In this document: positions 33,943-42,657 of the stretch, piece by piece
How positions within the stretch are numbered: position 1 is the first letter of the stretch
Layout of the letters: each line of letters starts with the position of its first letter
Source: Planctomycetota bacterium
GTDB lineage: Bacteria > Planctomycetota > Phycisphaerae > Tepidisphaerales > Tepidisphaeraceae
Length of the DNA: 43,578 nucleotides
Assembly: GCA_026693085.1 (NCBI GenBank)
Contig: JAPLNB010000131.1
Location: forward strand, 1 to 43,578
Direction of reading: 5' to 3'
Program-made: the position numbers and the translations under genes
Notes under the pieces: model-generated
Told to the model about the DNA's origin: nothing
Database searches by the model: none
Seen by the model: the letters and a program-made list of their open reading frames with translations, nothing else

Positions 33943-34405
33943 CTATCGCACCCGGGGTTCGACTTTCCCGGCTATCAACGATGAAGGTCACCGGGCCGTC
34001 GTTCGCCAGCCAGACTCGCATGTCGGCGCCGAATTGGCCCGTGGCAACGGGAATGCCAACTGCCTGGACCGCCCGAACCAGATCGCCAAACAGCTTGCCA
34101 CCAACATCCGGGGGGGCTGCGGCGTCCAGGGACGGGCGGCGGCCTTTGCGCGTTTGCCCGGCGACGGTGAAGTTGCTCACCAGAAGCATGCTGCCCTTGA
34201 TCTGCCGGATGTCGTAGTCGAAATGCTTCTCGCCGTTTCGAAAAATCCGAAGCGACACCAGCTTGTTCGCGGTCCAGACAATATCGTCGGCACTATCGTC
34301 AGCGTGGACGGCCGCCAACACGAGCATCCCGGGACCGATCTGCCCCACGATCGAACCGGCAACAACCACCCGGGCTTCGGTCACACGCTGAATGACGGCA
34401 ATCAT
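33923..34405 (-). CDS. dtd: D-aminoacyl-tRNA deacylase
   Basis: A 160-residue protein from ATG 34405, eight bases after GGGAG. It hydrolyses D-aminoacyl-tRNA (and Gly-tRNA-Ala) to prevent D-residue misuse. MIAVIQRVTEARVVV is the standard opening. SNFTVAGQTRKGRRPS (77-92) is the SQFTL...KGRRPSF motif with conservative changes (Gln to Asn, Leu to Val), and NDGPVTFIVDS carries the cis Gly-Pro motif at the C-terminus. It lies 49 bp downstream of mtaB, so the two likely form an operon concerned with tRNA quality. Confidence 0.95.
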   Translation of the reverse strand: MIAVIQRVTEARVVVAGSIVGQIGPGMLVLAAVHADDSADDIVWTANKLVSLRIFRNGEKHFDYDIRQIKGSMLLVSNFTVAGQTRKGRRPSLDAAAPPDVGGKLFGDLVRAVQAVGIPVATGQFGADMRVWLANDGPVTFIVDSRESRTPGAIATGTDR

Positions 34406-34454
34406 GAACACACTCCCGCCAAACATAAGTAGGACCAAAAATCCCGTCCCTGTT

Positions 34455-36068
34455 CTAATCACTGTTTATTGCTGACACGAGCGTGCCGAACGTTCGCTGG
34501 GCAGTGACACGATCAATTCTCACCTTCACGCATTGGCCGATCACCTGCTGCGGAAATTCGAAATAGACCGGGAAGTACCGCTCGCAGCGCCCATGCTGCA
34601 GGGACAAAAGCTGCGCATCGGAGCGGCCTTCGGCGTTGCGCCGTTCCACCATCAGCTCAACCGTCTTCCCAACAAACTGGCGGCGGAATGCCAGACTGTG
34701 CTCCACAGCACGCTGGCGGAGAGTGTCCATACGCCCGTTGACGATCGGACCGTGAATGAAATCGCCTTTCCACCGCGCCGCCGCAGTGCCGGGACGGGGG
34801 GAAAATGGAAAAGCGTGAATGTGGATGAAGCCCGCGTGGTTCACAACTTCCAGAGTCTGCTGGAACTCCTCATCCGTTTCCCCGGGAAACCCGACGATGA
34901 TATCTGTCGTCAGCGCAGGACGATCAAATGCCTTACGCAAACGATCGACCATCGCCAGGAAATCGCTGCGGCTGTACTGGCGGTTCATCCGCCGAAGCAG
35001 CACATCGGACCCGCTCTGAAGCGGCAGGTGAAAATGGGGAACCACCTGTGGATACGCCCGAAGCGTGGCCAGCAGCGCGTCGCTCAAATCGCCGCTTTCA
35101 AGGCTTGACAAACGCAGGCGTCGCAGCCCGGAAACCTGGGTGCAAAGCGCTTCGATCAGCCGCGAAAGGGGTTGCCCGGAGGGCTTCTGTTGCCGGCGCC
35201 GGAGGGCCGTTGACTGGCCATACGCCCCCAGGAAAATCCCCGTCAGCACCAGCTCGATGTGCCCCGCTTCGACCAGGCGGCAGGCTTCGGCGACAACCTC
35301 GTCCACCCGCCTGCTCCACAGAACCGGCCGCAGCGACGGAATGATGCAGTACGTACAGTGAGCATCGCATCCGTCCTGGATCTTGAGAAAGGCGCGCTGG
35401 TGGCCGTCCTGTCGGGAATTCAATTGGGGAAGCGTGGCGGCGCCCACCTGCGTGACAGATCGTAAAACTTCTGTAACACCCTGTTTCTGAGCAGGATTTT
35501 CCTTGACGTATCGCAGAATCTGTGATTTACTAGGTTCAGTACGCGGACGTGCCAGAGTCCCTGCCTCGATCATTGATCCATCATTCCCCAACGACTCTGG
35601 CGACGGCGGCGAATCAGCGGTTGTGTCGGTGTTCGGTGTTTTATTGGGTGGTTTTTGATCCTCGTTTTGCCACCGCGTTAGCAGATGGTCGAGTTGCTCG
35701 GCCAGGTTGTCACGATGTCCAAGAACGGCGCTCACGCCGGGCATTTGTGCAGCCTCGGCGGGGTCGCTCGTGGCCCAGCAACCTGCGACGATGACTCGCT
35801 GGCCCGTGGAACGACGCGATTGGTGCTCCGTCCCTGGCACCGACGATGACGATAGCTGCCATAAAGGCTGGCGTAGCAGTTGGCGGACTGCCTGCCGGCT
35901 CTTGCTGGCAGCCTGGATCGTGACCGAACAGGTGTTAACCAGGCGAAGATCGGCAGCATCGGGCTGCTGAACCTGGATCAACCCCCGGCTGCGAAGCAGC
36001 AATGCAATCTGTTCCGTCTCGTAATGATTGACCTTGCAGCCGAGGGTGGAAATGTAAAACGTTCGCAT
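34455..36068 (-). CDS. mtaB: tRNA t6A37 methylthiotransferase MtaB, with large insertion
   Basis: A 537-residue radical SAM enzyme that adds a methylthio group to t6A37 of tRNAs. ATG 36068 gives MRTFYISTLGCKVNHYE, the family start; the TTG at 36080 is an alternative. Cys11, Cys47 (VNTCSVT) and Cys97 (AGCWAT) hold the auxiliary cluster; Cys234, Cys238 and Cys241 (DGCDAHCTYC) hold the SAM cluster. A TRAM-like domain closes the protein (RNAEGRSDAQ...). Family members are usually near 430 residues. Here about 85 residues rich in Pro, Thr, Ser and Asn (133-220) are inserted between the two cluster domains, plus a smaller one near 71-90. The dtd gene follows on the same strand. Confidence 0.93.
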   Translation of the reverse strand: MRTFYISTLGCKVNHYETEQIALLLRSRGLIQVQQPDAADLRLVNTCSVTIQAASKSRQAVRQLLRQPLWQLSSSSVPGTEHQSRRSTGQRVIVAGCWATSDPAEAAQMPGVSAVLGHRDNLAEQLDHLLTRWQNEDQKPPNKTPNTDTTADSPPSPESLGNDGSMIEAGTLARPRTEPSKSQILRYVKENPAQKQGVTEVLRSVTQVGAATLPQLNSRQDGHQRAFLKIQDGCDAHCTYCIIPSLRPVLWSRRVDEVVAEACRLVEAGHIELVLTGIFLGAYGQSTALRRRQQKPSGQPLSRLIEALCTQVSGLRRLRLSSLESGDLSDALLATLRAYPQVVPHFHLPLQSGSDVLLRRMNRQYSRSDFLAMVDRLRKAFDRPALTTDIIVGFPGETDEEFQQTLEVVNHAGFIHIHAFPFSPRPGTAAARWKGDFIHGPIVNGRMDTLRQRAVEHSLAFRRQFVGKTVELMVERRNAEGRSDAQLLSLQHGRCERYFPVYFEFPQQVIGQCVKVRIDRVTAQRTFGTLVSAINSD

Positions 36069-36663
36069 ACGACAAGGCAATGAGTGACGGTGATTTGCCG
36101 GTCCGCGGCCCGTTATCCGATCGGCCCGGCGTATAGTACGACAGCCTAGAAGCTAAACCCAGACTGGCCAGTCCCGCAAGTGTTCTTCACCCCGATTTGC
36201 ACCCTGATGGGCTTGGCCACGGACCATCGGCTTCGGGTCGCGGATTGGTTATTCACCTTCCGTCACATTGCCGCCGGACGCTCCGCACGCCTCCGCCGCC
36301 ACCCAAGGCGTACGGCTGGGCCGGACTGCCTGTGAGCTGTATCACCCAGGCAGCATCGAGAGTCCCTTGCCGGCCGGCACCGAACACAAAACTGGTGTTC
36401 AGTGCGGTTCTACTGGCGTCAGGCGGGCTGATGGGTGATAATGGGAACTCAACGGGCAAGAAGCCAGCCCGTGAAGACCTTGTGGCCACGTAGGATAGGT
36501 GCAATGATGGGTCTTTTGTCTGTTGAACTATGAGGCCGTAACGGTTACACCATAGACGCAGCATCGGGAGAGTGTGCGCCCTGCCAAAGCACGCCTCCCC
36601 AGTTCGGCTTGTCCCCATCGTGTGGCAAACGAAATCGCGGACAAGCGCTCATGAGGAGTTGAC
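36069..36663. other. 595-bp gap upstream of the pilM locus
   Basis: It separates mtaB from pilM, which are divergent, and so should hold both promoters. A TACTAT box on the minus strand (36133-36138) is a weak -10 candidate for mtaB. Small ORFs of about 98 codons (plus, 36197) and 121 codons (minus, ending 36253) exist but have no ribosome sites or recognisable domains. GGAGTTG at 36656-36662 is too close to be ideal but may serve pilM. Confidence 0.5.
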
Positions 36664-38796
36664 ATGGCCATCGCTTCTGCCTGGGGAATCGATCTTGGAA
36701 ACCGTGCCCTCAAAGCGATCAAGCTCGTCCGCGAGGGCGATCAGTTCAGAATCGACGACTTTGAAATCATCGAACACGAACAGGTCCTCTCAGTTGCCGG
36801 CGACAACAGAGAGTCGCTCCAGAAAACCGCCCTGGCGAACTTCGTGGAACGCCATCAGACGCGCGGCTCCGCCGTCGGCGTCAGCGTCGGCGGGCAATCC
36901 AGCTTCGCCCGCTTCATCAAGCTCCCCCCCGTCGAGCCTAAAAAAATCCCGGAAATCGTCCGGTTCGAGGCCATCCAGCAGATCCCCTTCCCCCTCGACG
37001 ACGTCGAGTGGAGCTACCAGCTTTTCATCGAAAAAGACTCCCCCGATGTCGAGGTCGGCATCTTTGCCATGCGCAAGGAGTTGGTCAACCGCCACATCGG
37101 CATGTTCACCGACCTCGGGCTCAACGTCCAGGTCGTCCAGATGCACCCGCTGGCAATCTACAACGGGATGTACTACGACGACCACATCACCCAGACCACT
37201 ATGTTCATGGACTCAGGCGCGGAAAACACCGACCTGATCATCGCCGACCGCCAGACCGTCTGGCTCCGAACCCTCCCCATCGGCGGCAACAACTTCACCG
37301 AAACCCTCGCCAAGAGCTTCAAGCTCAGCTTCGCCAAGGCCGAGGAACTCAAACGCAACGCCGCCACCAGCAAATACGCCAAGCAGATCTTCCAGGCGAT
37401 GCGCCCCGTCTTCGCCGACCTCGTCGCCGAAATCCAGCGATCCATCGGCTTTTATGCCTCCGTCCACCGCGAAGCACGCATCCAACGCATCCTGGCGCTC
37501 GGCAGCACGTTCCAGTTGCCGGGACTCCAGAAATACCTGCAGCAGAACCTCCAATTGCCCGTGGAAAAGCTCGACGCGTTCAAGTCCCTGCCACCCACCG
37601 ACGCCAAGATGGCCGCGAACCTCTCCGAGAACGTCGTCACCCTCGCCGGCGCGTATGGGCTGGCTATGCAGGCGCTGGGCGAGGCCAAGATTGGCAGCTC
37701 GCTGCTGCCTGAACGCATCCGCCGGGCCAAAATGTGGCAGGAGAAGACCAAGTGGTTCGCCGCAGCCGCCGCAGCCATGATCCTGGGTGCCATCAGCGTC
37801 GGGACCGTGTACACGTTCAACAACTACTCCTATGACCAGAAACAGAACGCCCGCGCCACGTACCAGACAACGTTGCGAACCGCCCGCGACTACGCAACCA
37901 AATGGAAGACGCAGGTCGAGAGCGTCAGCGACACCGACCGGCAGACGATCACCAATATGCGGGCGCTGGCCGATTACCACGGAATGTGGCTCGAATTCTT
38001 AAGCCAGGTCCTCACCGCCCTGCCAAACCAGACCATCGCACAACTCAAAGCCACGCCACGCCCCAGGCGAGACGTCATCTCGATCCAAAGCATTCAGTCG
38101 CAGTATCTTTCTGACATGACCGATCCGCTGGCGCTCGATGCGGACTTTGCCTCTTTCGTGAGCAGAGAAGGCATTGGCTCCGGGGCTGCGGCGGGACCCT
38201 TATTCCGCCCCCCATTCACCGGCCGACTGCCCCTGGATCCAGCCAACGCCGCCGCTGAGCCAGCCCCCACGCAACGCGGCTTCCTCGTCACCATCCGCGG
38301 CAGCACCCCCCGACCAGACAAAGCCGGCAAAGACTGCGTCTCGAAGATCCTCGTCAGCAAGCTCCAGGCCATGACCGCCGATCAGCAGATCAAGAATCAC
38401 AAGCTCTACTATGTCGTCAAGGCCGAGCTGATCGGCAGTGGCCCGCGCATAACGGCTAAGTCCGAAGCCGGCGGAGCTGCCGCGATCGGGGCCCATGCCA
38501 GGATGTCGGCACGAGGCAATGCCGCGGCGGCCGATCCGAACGCCGACACGGTGGATGCCGACATCCTTGCCGGACAGGCCGGAGCCGGAGCCGGAGCCGG
38601 AGCCGGCAGCGTACGCTTCGATCCGTCCCAGAACATGTTAACCACCGACAAGGACGGCAAGCCCCTCTTCGACCCCTATGAAGACCGCAACTTCCCCGGC
38701 GAAAGCATCGAAAACGACACCGTCTTCACCGTCTTGGCCGCCGTAATCCTGGACCCGGCGCCCACCGTGAAGACAGACAAGACTGAAGGCCAATAA
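36664..38796 (+). CDS. pilM: PilM-type actin-like ATPase with fused membrane/periplasmic region
   Basis: A 710-residue protein starting at ATG 36664. Residues 1-345 are PilM/FtsA-like: WGIDLGNRALKAIKL phosphate loop, FARFIKLPPVEPKKIPEIVR, FEAIQQIPFPLDDVEWSYQL, FMDSGAENTDLII and LALGSTFQLPGLQKYLQQNL. PilM forms the cytoplasmic ring of type IV pilus and related assembly platforms. A transmembrane helix (about 363-384) and a coiled/PilN-like extracytoplasmic part (385-710) are fused to it; in proteobacteria these are separate PilM and PilN proteins. AGAGAGAGAG near 640 is coded by a short GGAGCC repeat. Two downstream genes with one membrane helix each probably complete the complex. Confidence 0.88.
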   Translation: MAIASAWGIDLGNRALKAIKLVREGDQFRIDDFEIIEHEQVLSVAGDNRESLQKTALANFVERHQTRGSAVGVSVGGQSSFARFIKLPPVEPKKIPEIVRFEAIQQIPFPLDDVEWSYQLFIEKDSPDVEVGIFAMRKELVNRHIGMFTDLGLNVQVVQMHPLAIYNGMYYDDHITQTTMFMDSGAENTDLIIADRQTVWLRTLPIGGNNFTETLAKSFKLSFAKAEELKRNAATSKYAKQIFQAMRPVFADLVAEIQRSIGFYASVHREARIQRILALGSTFQLPGLQKYLQQNLQLPVEKLDAFKSLPPTDAKMAANLSENVVTLAGAYGLAMQALGEAKIGSSLLPERIRRAKMWQEKTKWFAAAAAAMILGAISVGTVYTFNNYSYDQKQNARATYQTTLRTARDYATKWKTQVESVSDTDRQTITNMRALADYHGMWLEFLSQVLTALPNQTIAQLKATPRPRRDVISIQSIQSQYLSDMTDPLALDADFASFVSREGIGSGAAAGPLFRPPFTGRLPLDPANAAAEPAPTQRGFLVTIRGSTPRPDKAGKDCVSKILVSKLQAMTADQQIKNHKLYYVVKAELIGSGPRITAKSEAGGAAAIGAHARMSARGNAAAADPNADTVDADILAGQAGAGAGAGAGSVRFDPSQNMLTTDKDGKPLFDPYEDRNFPGESIENDTVFTVLAAVILDPAPTVKTDKTEGQ

Positions 38797-38854
38797 CAAC
38801 CGATTCAAACTCGCAACACGGATTTCGCTCCCTGGGACGCAATGAGGATTGGTT

Positions 38855-40207
38855 ATGATGGACGTCATCAAGAAAAACGTGATTAGTATCTCCTGCGGGG
38901 TCGTGACGCTGCTTGCAATCGTCGCCGTTTTCCTGTGGCCGATGCCCAGTTGGTTCAATGGACTGCAGGCAAAGCTCGAGGCCAGCAAGAGCGACTACGA
39001 CGCAATCAAGAGCCTCAACCACCAATCCTTCACGAAGCCCAACCTTGATCCGAGCAAGTCCGAACCCGACGCCCTCGGCCAGTTCCCAAACGCCCCGACC
39101 ATCCAGGCGGGCATCGCCATCATCGATAAGCTCAAAGAGCAGACCGCCGCCATGGATAAGATGGCTGTTGAAATGAATAAGCACCGCGTGCTCGTGCCTG
39201 GGGCGTTGCCCAACAAAAGAGGAACCGCATGGGGCGAGTTCAAGGACGAGTATTACAGAAAATTGAATGACTTGAAGAGTGCCATGAACGCCGTCACCGC
39301 CCCAACCCAGGATGAGGTCACCGTGGAAGCTGAGCGGCTGAAGGTGGAGGATTACGACAAGCGTATCCAGAAAGTCGGCGGGACCGAGCCCAACCGCCCG
39401 GAGGTCGAGGCGCTCTACCAGGCCCACGTCCTGAGGCTCCCCGACGAAATGCGCAAGGAGCGAGCCAAGCTATTCACCGTCTTCTTGAGCGACAACAAGA
39501 CCATGGACTGCTGCCAGGGAATCTTGCCCCCGCGTGAATCGGCCGAGTACCCCACCGACGCCGCTGCCGTCTGGGCAACCCAACTCACGCTCTGGATCCA
39601 GGAGGACGTCGTCCAGGCCATCGCAGAGACCAATCAGAAAATCCCCAACGCCACCGTCGAAACCGCCATCGTCAAACGACTGGTCACCTGGAACATCCCA
39701 AAGGTCTACATCACCAAGAAGGGCGAAGTCACCCTTGTCGAGGGCCAAGGTGGGGCGCAAGCCGGCGGTGGCCGGTCTGCGCGTGGCCCAATGTGGACAC
39801 CGCCAGGACGAGGCGCCCCCCCCGCCGCCGCAGAAGGAATCCCCGAAGAAGAGGCCGCCCCCAGCACCAAGGTCTTCACGGCTTCGCCCACCGGGCGCGT
39901 CTGCAACTCGCTCTACGACGTGATGCACTTCATCGTCGTCGTGGACGCCGACGCACAGAAGTTCCGGGATTTTATGGCAAAGCTCACCGACAACCGTTTC
40001 ATCACCATCCTGTCGGTTGACATCATCGGCGTGGATCGCGATCGCGAGCAATGGCGAGGCTTCCTCTACGGGCCCAACCCCGTCGTGCGACTCCGACTCA
40101 ACTGCGAGGCCGTCTTCCTCCGAAGCTGGACGAAAAAGTTCATGCCGCCGGCCGTGCAGAAGCTGCTGGGCATCCCCGATGCAACAACCGCAACCGCTGG
40201 ACTATAA
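38855..40207 (+). CDS. single-pass membrane protein of the pilus/secretion platform (PilO-like position)
   Basis: A 450-residue protein from ATG 38855 (GAGGA six bases upstream). Residues 9-30 are the only membrane helix, with the N-terminus inside. A long coiled-coil part follows (KLEASKSDYDAIKSL), then an alpha-rich domain and, after a Pro/Ala/Gly linker (about 300-345), a ferredoxin-like domain (LYDVMHFIVVVDADAQKFRD) of the PilO/GspM style. The position right after pilM and the fold order suggest the PilO role, holding the platform across the inner membrane. No sequence motif is diagnostic. The gap to pilM is 58 bp. Confidence 0.7.
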   Translation: MMDVIKKNVISISCGVVTLLAIVAVFLWPMPSWFNGLQAKLEASKSDYDAIKSLNHQSFTKPNLDPSKSEPDALGQFPNAPTIQAGIAIIDKLKEQTAAMDKMAVEMNKHRVLVPGALPNKRGTAWGEFKDEYYRKLNDLKSAMNAVTAPTQDEVTVEAERLKVEDYDKRIQKVGGTEPNRPEVEALYQAHVLRLPDEMRKERAKLFTVFLSDNKTMDCCQGILPPRESAEYPTDAAAVWATQLTLWIQEDVVQAIAETNQKIPNATVETAIVKRLVTWNIPKVYITKKGEVTLVEGQGGAQAGGGRSARGPMWTPPGRGAPPAAAEGIPEEEAAPSTKVFTASPTGRVCNSLYDVMHFIVVVDADAQKFRDFMAKLTDNRFITILSVDIIGVDRDREQWRGFLYGPNPVVRLRLNCEAVFLRSWTKKFMPPAVQKLLGIPDATTATAGL

Positions 40208-40267
40208 CAATACAGGCACACGACAGACGCAGATACGTCAGACTCAAGACAAAGGCCAAGGTGGACT

Positions 40268-42397
40268 ATGGAAGAATTCAAAAAGGCCCTGGAAAGAAAC
40301 ATCGAATGGATCGCCGTAGGCTTGGCGGGGCTGTGGGTGCTGTCGCTCGTCTGGATGTACGTCATCCACCAGCGAGTGTCCGTCGAGATCAACGGGCAAA
40401 CTTACTCCGTATCGACCGTCGATGAACTGGTCACCAACGAGGCTAGACTGCTGCAAGCGAGTATCAATTCCACCAACGTGCCGCAAAATCTGGGCAGCCT
40501 CGATGCCATCGTTGACCTGAACCTGACTACACCCGTGCCTGTGATGGCCAGCACCGGCGGCAACGGGATATGGTGGAGCCCGCCGCCGCGCAACATCCAG
40601 TTCTCGCCCGACCTGATGTCGCCGGGAGCGCTGGCTGCCAATGAGAAGGTCACCACGTTGCCGGAAGTGCCCCCGATCAAGCTCCTCGAGTTCCAGTCCG
40701 ATCGGGATCAGGTGAACGAGCCGAAACAAGACAAACTGGAGCCTGGCAAGCAGGGCGCCGCGACTGCCGTGGCGCCCGCCTCCGGCATCCTCCCGCCCAC
40801 GTATTCTCGCCCGCGAAGCGAAGCCGATTACCTGGCAATACGTCGCAACGCTCGGCCGAGGGGGCCGGGCATGCCGATGTCCCCCACGGCACCCGCCGCC
40901 CCGGGCTGGGTTCTGGATCCCAATGCCACGCCCGTTGACAAGTACTGGGTCACCCTCTTCGGCAAGTTCAGCGAAGTGGAACTTGACGCGGCGTTCCAGA
41001 AAGCCAAGATCCCGCCCTTCCTCAGCCGCCGAGAGTACATTGCGGTACAGCTTGTACGCCAGGAGCAGATGCCCGACGGCACCTGGGGCAACGAAAAGGA
41101 AATCACCCCGCTGCCCATGAACGCCCCACCCTATGACAAGACCAAGGATACCGATAACTTTCTCGCTTGGGCACTAGCGCCGGACGGCCAAGTCCTGATC
41201 GTCCAGCCGCCGTTCTATCAGTCCCTCAATAACAAGTGGGCCGGCGGACCGCCCGTCAAGGTGGTCCCCGAGACCATAGCCGCTGCTGATTTCGACCCCA
41301 TCGCCATTGCCGAGCAATTCCATCAGTTGCCGCCCGCCGAGCTGACCAAATACTACGCCGCAAACCCCGGCCTCACACCCGACCAGAAAGGCAAAATCTA
41401 CAAAGCGCTGCAGGCACTCAAGGAGAAAGAAGCCGCCGACAAGCGCCAGCAGAACTCAAGCAGCAAGGGCGCCGCCGGAGGCGACAGGGGACCCACCCGC
41501 CTCCCGCCCATCCCCCGTGGCGGTGCCGGCGGCGGAGCCGGCGGCCGCGATGCACAGGATCCCTCCGTCCTGCGAGAAATGTACGCCCAGGCAGCTTCCG
41601 ATCCCCGCAACCCCACGATGCCAGGTTATGGCCGCCGGAACCTGCCTTACGGCCGCCCTTATGCCGCACCCGGAACTCCCGGTGGCCTGCGCCCAACCCT
41701 CATGCCCGGCTACGCTCCCCGTACCGCCGAACCCACTCAGGCAATCGTCATTCGCCCCAGCGACCCCGTCGCCGGCGAGCTAACCGTCGTCTTCGACGTA
41801 TGGGCTCACGATGAAACCGTCGAGCCTGGAAAAACCTACCGCTACAAGATGCGCATGCGCGTCAAGAACCCCGTCTACGGTACCAACATGGCCAAGGACC
41901 CGGCTCTGGCCAAATACCTCGAACTCCCCATCGACAAGGACAAGAGCTGGAGCGAATGGAGCAAGCCCGTCGAAGTCAAGCCACGCGTCCAGATCTTCCT
42001 CGCCGGTGGCGCCGCCAGCAACAACAGCCTCATTCGCTTCGACGTCTACCGCTGGCAGAACGGCAAGGTCAACAAACCCGCCCAAGCCATCGCCGTCACC
42101 CCCGGCGACATGGTCGGCGGCCCCGACAAGTCCGGCCTCGACTACACCACCGGCTTCACCGTCGTCGACATCCGAACCGTCGGCAATGACTGCCGCGTCA
42201 CCCTTGTCGATGAAAACGGCGCCCAGAAGGTCCGCTACTTCAAGGCCGACAGCAGCGATCCCTCCCGCAAGGAACTTGAGCAGCAATTCACCAAGGAAAA
42301 GGCCGAAATCGACGCGGCCGCTGCCATCGGCACCGGTGCCACAGGCGCCGGCAACGCCCCGGCGACCGGCCAGGGTTTCCCGCGGCCCCTGAGGTAG
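40268..42397 (+). CDS. large single-pass membrane protein of the pilus/secretion platform, function unknown
   Basis: A 709-residue protein from ATG 40268, behind AAGGTGG. A membrane helix at about 13-34 is followed by an extracytoplasmic region: folded parts around 205-330 and 505-640 joined by Pro/Gly/Ala-rich linkers (for example GGAGGGAGG near 420). EPGKTYRYKMRMRVKNPVYG (about 518-537) reads like a beta-sandwich. I do not recognise a named family. It is the last gene of the locus, 60 bp after the PilO-like gene, and is followed by a strong terminator, so the three form one transcription unit. Confidence 0.75.
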   Translation: MEEFKKALERNIEWIAVGLAGLWVLSLVWMYVIHQRVSVEINGQTYSVSTVDELVTNEARLLQASINSTNVPQNLGSLDAIVDLNLTTPVPVMASTGGNGIWWSPPPRNIQFSPDLMSPGALAANEKVTTLPEVPPIKLLEFQSDRDQVNEPKQDKLEPGKQGAATAVAPASGILPPTYSRPRSEADYLAIRRNARPRGPGMPMSPTAPAAPGWVLDPNATPVDKYWVTLFGKFSEVELDAAFQKAKIPPFLSRREYIAVQLVRQEQMPDGTWGNEKEITPLPMNAPPYDKTKDTDNFLAWALAPDGQVLIVQPPFYQSLNNKWAGGPPVKVVPETIAAADFDPIAIAEQFHQLPPAELTKYYAANPGLTPDQKGKIYKALQALKEKEAADKRQQNSSSKGAAGGDRGPTRLPPIPRGGAGGGAGGRDAQDPSVLREMYAQAASDPRNPTMPGYGRRNLPYGRPYAAPGTPGGLRPTLMPGYAPRTAEPTQAIVIRPSDPVAGELTVVFDVWAHDETVEPGKTYRYKMRMRVKNPVYGTNMAKDPALAKYLELPIDKDKSWSEWSKPVEVKPRVQIFLAGGAASNNSLIRFDVYRWQNGKVNKPAQAIAVTPGDMVGGPDKSGLDYTTGFTVVDIRTVGNDCRVTLVDENGAQKVRYFKADSSDPSRKELEQQFTKEKAEIDAAAAIGTGATGAGNAPATGQGFPRPLR

Positions 42398-42436
42398 CCC
42401 CCCGCCCGCTGCATCAACTCGCAGATCACCCCAACG

Positions 42437-42469
42437 GAGGCGGCCAAAAAAAGGCCGCCTCTGCTTTTT
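42437..42469 (+). terminator. rho-independent terminator of the pilM operon
   Basis: GAGGCGGCC (42437-42445) pairs perfectly with GGCCGCCTC (42453-42461) across seven A residues, followed by TGCTTTTTG. Confidence 0.9.
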
Positions 42470-42657
42470 GCATGAACCTCCGCCCGACCCGCATCCATCG
42501 CTACGCCCCAAGCCCCAACCTTCGCATAGATGCGTGTATCCTATTCCCTTACCAAGATGAATCCCGTTCGACAAACACGCATGCACCCCGCCGCTTTGCT
42601 GCTTGCCCACCGCCGCAAGGGATCTTATCATCTTGTGAACTCATGGAGTCTGCTTAG

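Noticed and set aside
36253-36618. 121-codon minus-strand ORF in the pilM upstream gap
   Set aside because: It has no ribosome site, no domain and mixed composition; it cannot be supported as a gene.
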